NCBI GenBank assembly: GCA_016705335.1
Contig: JADIYN010000007.1
Span: 134,103 to 198,102 of the forward strand
Source of the DNA: Draconibacterium sp.
GTDB lineage: Bacteria; Bacteroidota; Bacteroidia; Bacteroidales; Prolixibacteraceae
Reading direction: 5' to 3'
DNA: 64,000 bases
Shown one piece after another: positions 47,210 through 58,875 of this stretch. Position 1 is the first letter of the stretch, and every line of letters begins with the position of its first letter. The notes under the pieces were generated by a model that saw nothing but the letters and a program-made list of their open reading frames with translations, ran no database searches and was not told where the DNA came from. The position numbers were made by a program, and so were the translations under genes.

Positions 47210-48635
47210 TTATAAAGTGTTTTTTATTTGTTTCGAAAGTGCATTTCGGGTTTCCATCAGTTTTTGGGTAATTCCGGTTTTGTAAATATGTGGACTGATA
47301 AATCTTTTGTGTTCGTCGGGCAATAAAAAAGCCCTTGTTTTCAAGAAATTTATGTATTTCCATGGGAGTTTGTTTTTCAAGCACAATTTTACCTGAGTTC
47401 ACAACTTTTTTTAAAAGGCTTTCGAATTGTAATCCTTTAATATTTGTGTTTTTCTCAGGATAAACCGGGTGATAAATCGTGTCGATATCAGCAGGATTTT
47501 CATTGTCGAGAGATATTGCATCACGGTAGAAATTACCGTTTTCATCAAAAAATCTGTACAATTGTTTTTTCGACGGCAAAGTATTTTTTTCAATATTTTC
47601 TGAAAACTTCATTTTTGGCAAACCATCAATTTCCACTAATTTATAAACGCCATCGAGAGCGGCATCACTTTTCCCTGTAACCAATTCAGTTCCAATTCCA
47701 AACGCATCGATTGCAGCATCCTGGTCTTTTAAAAGCGTTTTTATAACATGTTCGTTTAATTGGTTTGATGCAATGATTTTTACAGTTTTCAAACCGGCAT
47801 CATCAAGCATTTTCCTGGCTTTTTTGCTGAGGTAAGCCAAATCACCGCTATCTAAACGGATGCCGTTTAAATGCTGCCCCCTTGCTTCCATTTCTTTAGC
47901 AACAATAATCGCATTTGGCACACCCGATTTTAGCGTGTCATATGAATCGACAAGTAATATCGTATTTTCCGGATGAACATTCGCGTATTCACGAAACGCC
48001 TCCAATTCGGTGTCGAAACTCTGTATCCAGCTGTGCGCCTGTGTGCCTGAAACCGGGATGCCAAAAAGTTTTCCGGCCAGTACATTAGAAGTTGAAGAAG
48101 CTCCGCCAATACATGCTGCCCGGCTGGCATGAATCGCGCCAAAGCCTTGTGCGCGTCGTAATCCAAAATCAGAAAAAATATTTTTGCCTGAAACAAGTTT
48201 TATTCTGAATGCTTTTGTTGCGATCAGCGATTCGAAATTTATGATATTCAGCAACAGGCTTTCAACTAACTGGCACTCGATAATGTTCCCGTCAACACGC
48301 AGAACCGGCGCGTTGGGGAAAACAATTTCTCCCTCGGCAACGCTTAATATATTACCCGAAAAACGGAAATCTTTTAAATAATCAAGAAACTCAGGTTTGA
48401 AACCCTGCGTTTTTAAGTATTTAATGTCGGAATTACTGTACGTAAAATGGGTGAGCAGTTCCAAAAAATCATCAAGTCCGGCAAAAACAGTAAATCCTCC
48501 TCTAAACGGATTTGTTCTGAAAAAATAGTTAAAAGAAACCTGTTGATCCTTTTTGCCACAGTGTAAGTAACCTGCTGCCATCGCCAACTCATAGAAATCT
48601 GTGTAAAGCCCTAATTTTTCTTTTATTACCGACAT
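47210..48635 (-). CDS. pncB: Nicotinate phosphoribosyltransferase (frameshift near the C-terminus)
   Basis: NAD salvage enzyme joining nicotinate and PRPP, about 474 residues. Typical motifs: LGLYTDFYELAMAAGYL at the start, DFGLRRAQGFGAI, GTQAHSWIQSF (catalytic His) and GIRLDSGDLAYLSKKAR. The last 45 codons in the open frame are foreign to the family; restoring one T at the run near 47325 gives LPDEHKRFISPHIYKTGITQ and a stop at 47210, which matches. The open frame otherwise runs on to 47196 and would overlap the next start. Upstream of the D-threonine aldolase-like gene. Confidence 0.92.
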
Positions 48636-48810
48636 TGCCCGAAAATTAGATTTGTAATCGGTTAAAGGTAATTAAGAAAACGCGGCTGAAAATAATTTAT
48701 TTCGCAATTTTTATGAATTAACAAAAACTTTGGGCAATGACAAAATGTATTCCGGGATTCAAAATGATTAACGAAAAATCGGATTTAATAAATATGGAGG
48801 GTTACAATAA

Positions 48811-48842
48811 AAAAGCCGGATTATCAATTTAATCCGGCTTTT
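48811..48842. terminator. Rho-independent terminator
   Basis: Perfect 13-bp stem (AAAAGCCGGATTA with TAATCCGGCTTTT), 6-base loop and flanking A/T runs. It lies just downstream of the zinc-ribbon gene stop on the - strand and upstream of pncB, so it most likely ends the zinc-ribbon transcript. Confidence 0.87.
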
Positions 48843-48865
48843 CAATCTCAATATTTTGTGACCTT

Positions 48866-49639
48866 TTAAGCCTCTTCTTCGATAATGTTGATATTTGAGT
48901 CAACCAAAATCCTTCCGCAATATTCGCAAACGATGATTTTTTTGCGATTGGCGATGTCCATTTGGCGCTGTGGTGGAATTTTGTTAAAACAACCGCCACA
49001 AGCATCACGTTGGATTGTTACAACGGCTAAACCATTACGTGCATTTTTACGAATCCTTTTAAAGGCAGTAAGTAAACGTGGTTCGATAAAAGATTCTATT
49101 TTTTCAGATTTTGATTTCAGCTTTTCTTCTTCAATTTTAGTTTCTTCTGAAATTTCCTGAAGTTCAGCTTTTTTACGCTCCAAATCTTCCTGACGGTCAA
49201 TAAGTAACTGTTTTGATGTTTTAACCGCATCTTCCTTTTCCTTCATCTCAATTGTAAACTCTTTGATTCTTTTTTCTGAGAGTTCAATTTCGAGATTTTG
49301 GAATTCGATTTCTTTTGAAAGCGAATCGAATTCACGGTTGTTACGTACGTTGTTTTGTTGCTCAGTATATTTTGTTATCAGCGCCTGCGAATCTTTGATT
49401 GCGATCCGTTTATTGTTTGTTGCTGTATCCAGGCTTTTAATCTCAGTGTCGAGGTTTACAAGCCTTGTTTTTAAACCGGCAATTTCATCTTCCAAATCCT
49501 GAACCTCCAGCGGAAGTTCTCCCCTGAGCACTTTAATCTTATCTATATCAGAAACTACCGTTTGTAGTTCGTGTAAAGCCCGAAGCTTTAATTCAACTGA
49601 AATGTCTTTCTCGTCTTGCTTTGAATAAGGTGCGTTCAT
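48866..49639 (-). CDS. C4-type zinc-ribbon coiled-coil protein (CT398-like)
   Basis: A 257-residue protein with a long antiparallel coiled coil (about residues 15-190) and a C-terminal zinc ribbon: CGGCFNKIPPQRQ and CEYCGRIL supply four Cys. This matches the COG1579/CT398 family, linked to flagellar/secretion or nucleic-acid functions in other bacteria but of unclear role here; no flagellar genes are present. Intact frame, ATG 49639. It lies just downstream of Nif3 (32 bases), and the two genes are commonly adjacent in Bacteroidota, so an operon is likely. Confidence 0.92.
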   Translation of the reverse strand: MNAPYSKQDEKDISVELKLRALHELQTVVSDIDKIKVLRGELPLEVQDLEDEIAGLKTRLVNLDTEIKSLDTATNNKRIAIKDSQALITKYTEQQNNVRNNREFDSLSKEIEFQNLEIELSEKRIKEFTIEMKEKEDAVKTSKQLLIDRQEDLERKKAELQEISEETKIEEEKLKSKSEKIESFIEPRLLTAFKRIRKNARNGLAVVTIQRDACGGCFNKIPPQRQMDIANRKKIIVCEYCGRILVDSNINIIEEEA

Positions 49640-49671
49640 CGCTTAAATGTTTTATTTTTTAACTAAAATTT

Positions 49672-50768
49672 TCAGAAATAATAAACCGGGTTGGTAACCA
49701 CCTCTGATAAATGGATTGCAAAAGTAGGGAATTTTTTTGTAAGTAATTCATAAAAAAGTTCTTTGGTAAATTGTTCGCTTTCAAAATGACCAATATCGGC
49801 AATCACAATTTTGTTTTCAGCATCAAAAAACTGGTGATATTTAAAATCGCCCGACACAAAAAAGTCGGCACCGGCAGCAATGGCGGCGTTTAACAGAAAC
49901 GAACCTGAACCTCCGCAAACAGCAACTTTCTCAACCGGTTTATCTCTTAATGCTGTGTGTTTTATTAACCCAGTATTAAATGTTTGTTTTAATTGATTCA
50001 GAAATAGAGTTTCGGAGATTGGTTCGGCAAGTGTCCCGACCATTCCCATACCAATTTTGTCGAATTTATTTTCAAGCGGATAAATGTCATATGCCACTTC
50101 TTCGTAAGGGTGCGATTTTAAAAGTGCATCAATAATTCTGCCTTGCAAATATCCCGGGAAAATTGTTTCGAAACGCACTTCTTTTTCAGAATGAATTTCG
50201 CCCTTTTTACCCACAAACGGGTTCGAATTTTCATTTCCCCTGAAACTACCCAAACCATCGGCAACAAAACCACAACTGTCATAATTACCAATATTACCTG
50301 CTCCTGCATTAAAAACTGCTTCGCGAACCTGATCAGCATTTTCTGCAGGTATAAATGTTACAAGTTTTTTCAGCAGACCTCCGTTTGGTTGAAGTATCCT
50401 GCAGTTTTCGAGCCCCAGTTTTTCGCAGATTTTTTGGTTTACACCGCCTTCAATACTATCAAGATTTGTGTGCGCGGCATAAATGGCAATATCGTTTTTA
50501 TGGCTTTTATAATAGTGCGCTCAATATAGTTTTTACCTGTAATCTTTTTTAAACCTGTGAAAATGATGGGGTGGTGTGCAACAATTAACTGTGCTTTTTT
50601 CTGAATGGCTTCTTCCACAACTTTTTCGGTTACATCAAGCGTTACCAGTCCAGATTTGATTTCGGAGTTTACGTCGCCGGTAATTAAACCTGCATTGTCA
50701 TATGATTCCTGCAAACCAAGCGGAGCAATGTTTTCAAGAAAACCGGCAATATCTTTTAAAGTGGGCAT
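49672..50768 (-). CDS. Nif3-like dinuclear metal-centre protein (single frameshift)
   Basis: A ~365-residue DUF34/Nif3 protein. N-terminal half: LGLQESYDNAGLITGD and LIVAHHPIIFTGLKK, with the metal-binding His pair. The frame changes at the T-run 50495-50499; restoring one base gives NDIAIYAAHTNLDSIEGGVN, a strong match. An inserted PII-like domain follows (KLVTFIPAENADQVREAVF...SCGFVADGLGSFRGNENSNPF). The C-terminal half is GGSGSFLLNAAIAAGADFFVSGDFKYH and IADIGHFESEQF. The role is not established; family members may act as GTP cyclohydrolase-like or NAD-repair enzymes. Likely co-transcribed with MerR and the zinc-ribbon protein. Confidence 0.88.
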
Positions 50769-50782
50769 TTTTGAAGTTTAAA

Positions 50783-51124
50783 TTAATCCTGCATTTCATT
50801 CCTGATTTCCACCAATTGTTGCCGAACGTCCTGCAAACGCTGAACTATCTCAAAATTATTGATGGTTTCCTCCCTGTTGTCCTTTAATTTTTGTTGGGCA
50901 CCTTTTAAAGTCAACCCGCGCTCTTTTACCAAATGGTGAATGATTTTTACAGTTTCAATGTCTTCTTTTGTAAAAAGTCGCGTTCCCCTTTTGTTTTTGT
51001 GGGGTTTCAATGTATCAAACTGGTTTTCCCAATACCGGATAAGTGATTGGTTTTCTCCAATGATCTCGGCAACTTCGCCAATAGAATAAAAAACTTTCTC
51101 GATTTTAGGTTTTTTGTAGGGCAT
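50783..51124 (-). CDS. MerR family transcriptional regulator
   Basis: A 113-residue DNA-binding protein with the MerR winged helix: YSIGEVAEIIGENQSLIRYWENQFDTL, then RLFTKEDIETVKIIHHLVKERGLTLKGAQQKL, followed by a helical tail with an N-terminal Lys-rich arm. No Cys-based metal site or effector domain is seen. This short form is widespread in Bacteroidota between M23 and Nif3 genes, suggesting a conserved housekeeping role. It starts 14 bases behind the M23 stop and ends 14 bases before Nif3. Confidence 0.92.
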   Translation of the reverse strand: MPYKKPKIEKVFYSIGEVAEIIGENQSLIRYWENQFDTLKPHKNKRGTRLFTKEDIETVKIIHHLVKERGLTLKGAQQKLKDNREETINNFEIVQRLQDVRQQLVEIRNEMQD

Positions 51125-51138
51125 CTATTTCCTCAAAA

Positions 51139-52119
51139 TTAATCAAGTGTTTGACCAATATTAGATGAGATGGCAACCATTTTATCATATTCTTCAGCTG
51201 TCAAATCTTTGAAATAATAAAACGATGGATTTACCCGCTGACCATCTTTATGCACTTCATAATGTACATGCGGTGCTGTTGAAGCACCCGAATTACCAAC
51301 ATATCCAATAATTTCGCCGCGTTTTACTTTTTGTCCTTCTTTTACATTGAACCCGTTCATATGTCCATAAAGAGTCTGGTAACCAAAACCATGGTCGATT
51401 ACAACACACAATCCAAAATCAGAGCGGCTTTTTTTGGAGCCTGAAGTTTCAATCACAGTACCGTTACCTGTAGCAAATATTGGTGTGCCAACAGGTGCGG
51501 TAAAATCCATTCCCCAATGCATTTTGCGTACCTTGTAAATCGGGTGGAACCTATATCCCCAGCCACTGGCAGTCCGTTTTAAATCACGGTTTGTAATGGG
51601 TTGAACAGCCGGAATGCTGGCAAGCATTTCTTCTTTGTTTAAAGCCAATTTCATTACTTCGTCAAACGATTTTGATTGAATGTAAGCTTCTTTTGAAAGA
51701 ATATCCAGCTTTTTTGCTGTTTCAATTAAAAGTTTTGAATTTGACATCCCTTCAAGGTGTGTGTATTTGTTTGTTCCGCCAAATCCTGCTTTTCTCACTG
51801 TCGAAGGAATTGGGTCGGTTTCAAAAATAACCCTGTAAATATTGTCATCCCTTTGTTGCAGATCGGCCAGCACCATATCAATTTTGTCCAAATCCTTTAA
51901 TAACAGTTCATATTGCGACAATAATTCCTGATTCTCGCGCTTTAACGCTTTTGTTTTTGGCGATTCGTAAAAATAAAGGGCAGCGACTGCTATGATCAGT
52001 GAAAAGGCTAAGCTACTTGAAAAATATGCAAGTATTTTCGTGAATTTCTCTTTTATTGAAATCCCGATTCTCTCGTAATTTAGTGTATCCGGATTAAATC
52101 TGTATTTCTTTTTCGTCAT
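51139..52119 (-). CDS. M23 family metallopeptidase, membrane-anchored
   Basis: A 326-residue endopeptidase with one membrane helix (about residues 28-50), a coiled-coil linker (KALKRENQELLSQYELLLKD) and a C-terminal LytM domain. Zinc ligands: His in KMHWGMDF (with Asp), His in PHVHYEVH. A catalytic His is in YGHMNGF. It should cut peptidoglycan cross-bridges from the inner-membrane side. Conserved neighbour arrangement: alaS is divergent, MerR follows 14 bases later. Intact. ATG 52119. Confidence 0.92.
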   Translation of the reverse strand: MTKKKYRFNPDTLNYERIGISIKEKFTKILAYFSSSLAFSLIIAVAALYFYESPKTKALKRENQELLSQYELLLKDLDKIDMVLADLQQRDDNIYRVIFETDPIPSTVRKAGFGGTNKYTHLEGMSNSKLLIETAKKLDILSKEAYIQSKSFDEVMKLALNKEEMLASIPAVQPITNRDLKRTASGWGYRFHPIYKVRKMHWGMDFTAPVGTPIFATGNGTVIETSGSKKSRSDFGLCVVIDHGFGYQTLYGHMNGFNVKEGQKVKRGEIIGYVGNSGASTAPHVHYEVHKDGQRVNPSFYYFKDLTAEEYDKMVAISSNIGQTLD

Positions 52120-52169
52120 ACCGTAAGGCTTTTTTATTGAATGACTTAATCAAAATTAATTAAATCATA

Positions 52170-52177
52170 TAACTTTG
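52170..52177 (+). promoter_or_regulatory. Candidate -7 promoter element of alaS
   Basis: TAACTTTG matches TAnnTTTG and lies in the divergent region, 118 bases upstream of the alaS ATG at 52296. The -33 box is not clear, so this is tentative. Confidence 0.4.
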
Positions 52178-52295
52178 CAGCCGTTTATTTATTGCTTTTT
52201 GAAGACGGCAAAAATAACCAAATATCTGATAGATAGCACCATTTGCATCTTAGAGTTTACAAATTTTAACAAATATTAGAATAAAACATAATCGG

Positions 52296-54915
52296 ATGAA
52301 CAGGACTTCAAAAGAAATTCGCAAAGCTTTTCTCGACTTTTTTGCAGAAAAAAACCACCAGATTGTACCATCAGCGCCAATGGTTGTTAAAGGCGATCCG
52401 ACTTTAATGTTTACAAATGCCGGGATGAACCAATTTAAGGATTTGTTCCTTGGTAACGAGCCAGTGAAATGGAACAGGATTGCAGATACCCAAAAATGTT
52501 TACGCGTGTCGGGCAAGCACAACGATTTGGAAGAAGTAGGCCACGACACCTACCACCACACCATGTTCGAAATGTTGGGCAACTGGTCGTTTGGCGATTA
52601 TTTTAAAAAGGATGCCATCGACTGGGCATGGGAATTTTTGGTTGGAAGAATGGGTTTGAACCCCGATCGTTTGTATGCAACGGTTTTCGAAGGTAGCAGC
52701 GATGACAGGCTTGAACGTGATGATGAAGCAGCTAATTTATGGTTGAAATATTTACCTGCCGAAAAGGTAATAAATGGCAGCAAAAAAGATAATTTTTGGG
52801 AAATGGGCGATTCGGGTCCTTGTGGCCCTTGTTCTGAGGTTCATGTTGATATCAGAAGCGAAAAGGAAATTGCGAAAATACCGGGACTAGAATTGGTAAT
52901 AAAAGTCATCCGCAGGTTATCGAAATTTGGAACCTCGTTTTTATTCAGTTTAACCGGAAAGCAACCGGACAACTTGAAGAACTGCCGGCAAAACATGTTG
53001 ATACAGGAATGGGTTTCGAACGGCTTTGCATGGCAATCCAGGGAGTTAAATCAAATTACGACACCGATATTTTTCAGAATACAATTACCGAAACTGGAAA
53101 ATTGTGTAATATAAAATATGGCGCCGACGAGAAAACCGACATCGCAATGCGCGTTATTGCCGACCATTTACGTGCAGTTGCCTTTGCCATTGCCGACGGA
53201 CAGTTGCCATCAAACAATAAAGCGGGTTATGTAATCCGCCGCATTTTGCGTCGTGCCGTGCGTTACGGTTACACTTTCCTTAATTTTCGCGAAGCATTTA
53301 TTTTTAAACTCGTGGCAGTTTTAAAGGAAACCATGGGCGAAGCATTTCCCGAACTGGTAAGTCAGCAGGTTTTAATCGAAAAAGTAATCAAGGAAGAAGA
53401 GGAATCTTTCCTGCGAACGCTAACGACAGGAATCCGTTTGCTTGACGATATTATTTCGAAAGCAAAACAGGAAAACCTTACAGAGATACAGGGTAAAGAT
53501 GCTTTTGTGTTGTTCGATACTTTTGGTTTTCCTTTTGATTTAACAGAACTGATTGCCCGTGAAAACGGACTGGGAGTTGACGAAGCCGGTTTTAAAGTTG
53601 AAATGGAAGCACAGAAAAACCGCTCACGCAATGCAGCTGCCCAGGAAACTGACGACTGGGTGGAAATCCGCAAAATTGATCAAACTGAATTTCTTGGTTA
53701 CGATAAACTCGAAGCTGAAATCAGGATTGCAAGATACCGCAAGGTTACACAGCAAAAAAAGACTTTCTACCAACTGGTTTTCGACCAGACACCTTTTTAT
53801 GGCGAATCGGGCGGACAGGTTGGAGACTCAGGATTTATTGAAGCCGACGGGAAAAGGACAACAGTTTTCGATACACAAAAAGAAAATAACCTGATCGTGC
53901 ACCTGGTTGAAAAACTGCCCGAAAACCCATCTGATTTTTTCAGGGCGAGCGTAAATACAGATCGCCGGATGAATATTGCCAGCAACCACACGGCAACCCA
54001 CTTTTGCATGCTGCACTGCGACAGGTTTTGGGCACTCATGTCGAACAAAAAGGTTCGCTTGTAAATGCCGATCACCTGCGTTTCGACTTTTCGCATTTTC
54101 AGAAAATGACTGACGATGAAATTGAAAAGGTGGAAGAGATCGTGAATGCTAAAATCAGGGTGAATTCGATGTTGGAGGAAAACCGCTCGATGCCCATTGA
54201 AGAAGCAAGAAACAGTGGCGCGATGATGCTTTTTGGAGAAAAATACGGCGAAGCGGTACGTGTAATAAAATTTGGCGAATCGGTTGAATTGTGCGGTGGA
54301 ACACATGTTCCGGCTACTGGAAATATTGGCTTGCTGAAAATTGTATCGGAAAGTGCAATTGCAGCAGGTGTGCGCCGAATAGAAGCGATTACCGCAGCCC
54401 GTGCCGAAAAATATGTAAACGACCAGATTAAAACCTTGAACAGTGTTCGCGAAACAATAAAAGGCTCAAAAGATATTTTGGGAAGTGTGGCCTCATTGCT
54501 ACAGCAAAACGCTGAACTTTCGAAACAGTTGGAGAGTTTCCAGCGCGAAAGTTTGAAAATTATAAAAGCCAATCTAAAAAGCAAAGTACTGTTTGAAAAA
54601 GGTGTAAATATCATTTCCGGAATTGTTGAAGTTGACGATGCAGCCTTGTTAAAAGACCTGGCATTTCAGTTAAAAGGCGAAGTGGAGAATTTGTACCTGG
54701 TTTTGGGCACAGAAACAAACGGAAAGCCAAATTTAACCATTATGATTTCGGAAAATATTGTTGCCGAAAAAGGACTTGATGCCGGTAAAATTGTACGCGA
54801 AGCAGGCCGCGAAATTCAGGGCGGCGGCGGCGGACAGCCATTTTATGCAACCGCCGGCGGAAAAATGCAGCCGGTTTACAGGCCGCCATTGAAAAAGCGC
54901 TCGTTTTTGCAATAG
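52296..54915 (+). CDS. alaS: Alanine--tRNA ligase (frameshifted)
   Basis: Alanyl-tRNA synthetase, about 870 codons, in three frames. Aminoacylation domain from ATG 52296: NHQIVPSAPMVVKGDPTLMFTNAGM, then KHNDLEEVGHDTYHHTMFEM, and GDSGPCGPCSEVH. The frame changes near 52897; the correct frame reads ELVNKSHPQVIEIWN and LPAKHVDTGMGFERL. After a change back the tRNA-binding and editing parts continue, with NHTATHFLHAAL across a lost T at 54002-54005, and the zinc/editing motif CGGTHVPATGNIG. The C-Ala domain ends with IQGGGGGQPFYATAGGK, where an A is missing at 54861-54865; the true last residues are then NAAGLQAAIEKA. Essential enzyme, so these breaks must be consensus errors. Confidence 0.9.
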
Positions 54916-54991
54916 GGTGCCGCCGGGAGTTCGAACTTTCCAAGTCCGACAAAATATGTCGAAAGATTGAAACTATCGACTCAGAAATAAT

Positions 54992-55034
54992 AACCGTTCT
55001 TTCTTTATTTTAAAAAGAAGGAACGGTTTTTTTC
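54992..55034 (+). terminator. Rho-independent terminator of alaS
   Basis: A 15-bp stem (AACCGTTC...TT with AA...GAACGGTT, one G-U pair) with a short A/T loop, followed by seven T. Confidence 0.85.
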
Positions 55035-55061
55035 TGCTCATTTTCCAAAGAAAATACTTGC

Positions 55062-56208
55062 TTAAACTTTATTTTCTGAGGTAATTTTCGACGAAATAAA
55101 TTCTTTTGGGGTCATACCGACGTGCTTTTTAAAAGCTGAGTAAAATGGTGATTTCGATTGAAAGCCGGCCATTTCGGCAACAGCATCAATAGAGTGTTTG
55201 TTAAAATCAAGTGACGATAATATTTCTTTTGCCCTTTCAATCCGGTATGAATTTATATAATTCGAAAATTCAGGTTTGTTTTTTCATTCACAACCTGCGA
55301 CAGTTGCTGTGGAGTTACTTTTAATAATTTGGCCACTTCATTCAGAGTCAAACCTGAATTTAGATATGGTTTATTTTAATCTTCCATATAGGTATTTAAA
55401 TTTTTAGAATATCTATTTTTCTTCGACCGAAAGTTTAGAATGTGAGTATTTCTCTTTTTGAATAATTCTTTGAATGGTTTTATCATCCACGTTTCCGTAA
55501 AGCAGTGAAGGAAAAAATAATAGTGCAATGGTTACAGAATATAGATATAAAGTCTCAATAATAATGGTATATCGGTAAGGATCGGAAAATAGTTTAAACC
55601 CGGTTGCGATATTCACCAATAATCCAACTAATAATACCGTTTGTCCTGAAAGAAATATGGTAAACCACGAAACAAGAGACAATTGAGATTTATTCTCCAG
55701 AATATTTTTCGGTTTGTATTTATAAAAAACATAAAACTGTAAAATTAAGTACGAAAGTGCAATTAATGCTTTCAACACCGAATGTAAAGGCATTATCAGC
55801 GTACCTGTTTCAATTAAAGTGTTATAATGTTCAATTTTAGCTGAAGCGCTACTGAAATAGAAAGGTATGAACTCAATCAGGTTTATTATAAAGGGAAGTA
55901 GATTTAACAATTGAATGTACCTGAACTTGAAATTTGTTTTAAAGGAAGCCAGGGTATAAAAAAAACAAACCGGTCCAAAAAGATAATGTAAAGGGCTATC
56001 CAACCTGAATAAATGAGGAAAATAGATTGCGTTTCCTGAAAATGTGATGGTTCCGATGATTACAATTGCAGATCCAATAAGTAAAAACATGGCCAGACTA
56101 AACTTGACTATTGGTTTTCCTTTTAATTTATTCCAGATTATTAGTAAAAGGATAAGTCCCAGATAACCGCCAAAAATGCAGAAGAGTTCGATGAAATTGA
56201 AAATTCAT
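55062..56208 (-). CDS. AraC family regulator with membrane-spanning N-terminus (frameshifted)
   Basis: One gene of about 380 codons. From ATG 56208 (MNFQF, then shift, IELFCIFGGYLGLILLLIIWNKLKG) a multi-pass membrane region of about seven helices runs to SLLYGNVDDKTIQRIIQK. Frame changes occur near 56190, 55400 and 55260. The C-terminal AraC-type double HTH reads TLNEVAKLLKVTPQQLSQVVNEKTNLNF, NYINSYRIERAKEIL, and DAVAEMAGFQSKSPFYSAFKKHVGMTPKEF. Such membrane-embedded AraC regulators occur in Bacteroidota; ligand and target are unknown. The sulfatase gene downstream of the divergent promoter region could be a target. Confidence 0.8.
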
Positions 56209-56473
56209 GCTAAAACATTTAATTTGAAATGTAAAGATAGTTAATCCTGAAACATACTTCAATACTAAGTTTTTTTTTGTTTGAAATAATTGTAAGTGTC
56301 TGTTATTTAGGTTTGTAAAAAATTTGACATGACAATTTTTTAAAAAATCGAAAATTTTTGAAACAAGTGGCAAAAAAGGTTAAAACCTTTTAAAAACAGA
56401 TTCTGTTTCATTGCATGAAATCGCACGGATTTACCAGGCGGGTATTACTTAACTATAAAAATTTCAACAAACT

Positions 56474-58843
56474 ATGAAACCGAAGTTCATCACTAATTAT
56501 TGTTTACATCCTTGTTTTAACGGGTTGTAATAACAATGACAATAAAAATGTTCAACAGAATTCAGCCGAAGAAACTGTTGGTTCTGTTCTCCCTTTTCAG
56601 AACCACCATCGGCCAGTATTGCGGGTGAAAGTCTTGCCGAAAGCAAACATTTGCGCAGGGAACAACCCAGCCATCTGCCTGCCGATGCACCCAACATAAT
56701 TATAATATTAATGGATGATGTGGGTTTTGGAACTCCTTCAACATTTGGCGGTGAAGTGAATACCAACGCTTTCACTTGTTGCTGAAGAAGGGATTTCGTA
56801 TAATGCATTTCATACAACTGCTATTTGTTCACCAACACGCTTCTCTTTTAACAGGCCGAAATCATACACGCGTAGGCAATGGAACTATTGCAGAACGCGC
56901 CGTTGACTGGGATGGATACACTGGAATTATTCCAAAGGAAGCAGCCACTGTTGCCGAAGTTTTGAAAGATTACGGTTACAGTACTTTGCTTTTGGCAAAT
57001 GGCATAACACACCGGCAAATCAAACCACCTCGCAGGGACCATTTGATTACTGGCCAAACAATTACGGGTTTGAACATTTTATGGATTTCTTGCCGGCGAA
57101 ACTTCGCAGTGGGAACCCCGTTTGATAAACGATTTTACTCCAATTGAACCACCTCACGATGAAAAATACCATTTAACAACTGATTTGGCAGATAATGCAA
57201 TTGACTGGTTACACCAGCAGCGGGCTTTTGCCGCCGATAAACCTTTCTTTCTCTATTTTGCACCTGGAGCAGGACATGGGCCGCATCACATATTTAAAGA
57301 ATGGGCCGATAAATACAAAGGCAAATTTGACGATGGCTGGGATAATTACAGAGAAAGGGTTTTTAACCGTCAAAAAGAATTGGGTTGGATTCCTGCCAAC
57401 ACACAACTTACACCAAGAGACAGTACAATGGCTTCGTGGGAAAGTATTCCCGAAGCGGAAAAACCATTCCAAAGACGACTTATGGAGGTATTTGCCGGTT
57501 TTGTTGAACATGCCGATTATGAAGTTGGTCGTGTGCTTGATGCTGTTGATGAAATGGGTCAAAAAGAAAATACGATAGTAATTTATATCTGGGGTGATAA
57601 TGGTTCGAGCGCTGAAGGACAGAATGGTTCCATAAGCGAATTACTGGCCCAGAACCAGATACCAAATACAATTCAGCAGCAACTCGAAACACTTGAAAAA
57701 TTGGGTGGACTCGATGCAATTGGGAGTTCGTTAACCGATAATATTTATCATTCAAGCTGGGCATGGGCAGGTGACACACCTTTCAGATATACAAAACTTG
57801 TTGCTTCACATTTTGGAGGAACCCGAAATCCACTAGTTATCAGCTGGCCCAAAGGGATTAAACCCGATAAAACACCGCGTTCTCAATTTCACCATGTAAA
57901 CGACATTACGCCTACTATTTACGAAATTTTAGGTATTACACCGCCAAAAGTGGTGAACGGTTTTGACCAAATGCCACTGGATGGGGTTAGTATGAAATAT
58001 ACATTCGACAATGCTGCTGCAACTCCCGTTGCTAAAACGCAGTTTTTTGATAACAACGGCAGCCGCGGCATTTATCAGGATGGTTGGTATGCCTGTACTT
58101 TTGGCCCGCTTTACCCGTGGATTCCAGCCCAGCAGGGATTGGACAAATGGGATTCAAAAGCTGATGTGTGGGAATTATACAATCTGAACGATGATTTTTC
58201 GCAGGCCAATAACCTTGCAACACAAGAACCTGAAAGACTGGAAAAAATGAAAGCCTTGTTTATTGAACAGGCGAAAGACAATAAGAATTTGCCGATTGGC
58301 GCTGGAATCTGGTTACGGTTACATCCCCGAAGACGCCATTTCTTCGCCTTATAAAAGCTGGGTTTTTAACGCAAGTACGGTAAGAATGCCCGAGTTCAGC
58401 GCTCCCGGACTTGGTAAAAAGCAACAAAGTAGTTATAGATATGGAAGTTCCGGCAAATGCCAACGGCGTATTGTATGCTTTGGGCGGTGGTTCAGGAGGT
58501 TTAACCTGCTTTATGGAAAACGGCAAACTTGTGTATGAATATAACATGATGATAATTGAAACTTATACAGTTGAAACTGCAGAAAAACTTGCCCGGGAAA
58601 CATACTGTTGAAATTGTTTCAACCATTCAAAAACCCGCAGCACCTGCTTTGGTGGTAATTAGTGTTGATGGAAAAGAAGTTGCAAAAGGTGAAGTGAAAA
58701 GAACTGTTCCTGCTGCATTTACCGCCAGTGAAACTTTTGATGTAGGTATCGATTTAGGCTCACCGGTTTCATTGCGTTACCATAAAAAAGCGCCGTTTAA
58801 ATTCAATGGCAAAATCAATAGTGTAAAAGTAGATCTGTTGTAA
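56474..58843 (+). CDS. Arylsulfatase with long C-terminal domain (frameshifted)
   Basis: One gene of about 785 codons, badly broken. From ATG 56474 a lipoprotein-type signal (lipobox CNNN after a frame change near 56490), then NIIIILMDDVGFGTPSTFGG, and the formylglycine site CSPTR near 56827, where the frame changes before the usual S-L-L-T-G. RNHTRVGNGTIAERAVDWDG follows. Shifts near 56990 and 57110 lead to the long intact segment from about 57122, with FFLYFAPGAGHGPHH and the metal-binding IWGDNGSSAEGQNG. The family's C-terminal beta-sandwich is GVLYALGGGSGGLTCFMENGKL, and the last ~60 residues form DVGIDLGSPVSLRYHKKAPF. Sulfate esters of aryl or sugar type are the substrate. Confidence 0.82.
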
Positions 58844-58875
58844 ACTTTAATAATCAATTTTAATATTTCAGAGTT

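Noticed and set aside
50118..50339. Separate short frame inside Nif3
   Set aside because: The correct Nif3 frame covers this region once the single frame break is repaired.
54916..54990. tRNA-like stretch GGGAGTTCGAACTTTCC
   Set aside because: The T-arm-like motif lies just behind the alaS coding end; no acceptor stem, D-arm or anticodon arm can be formed around it.
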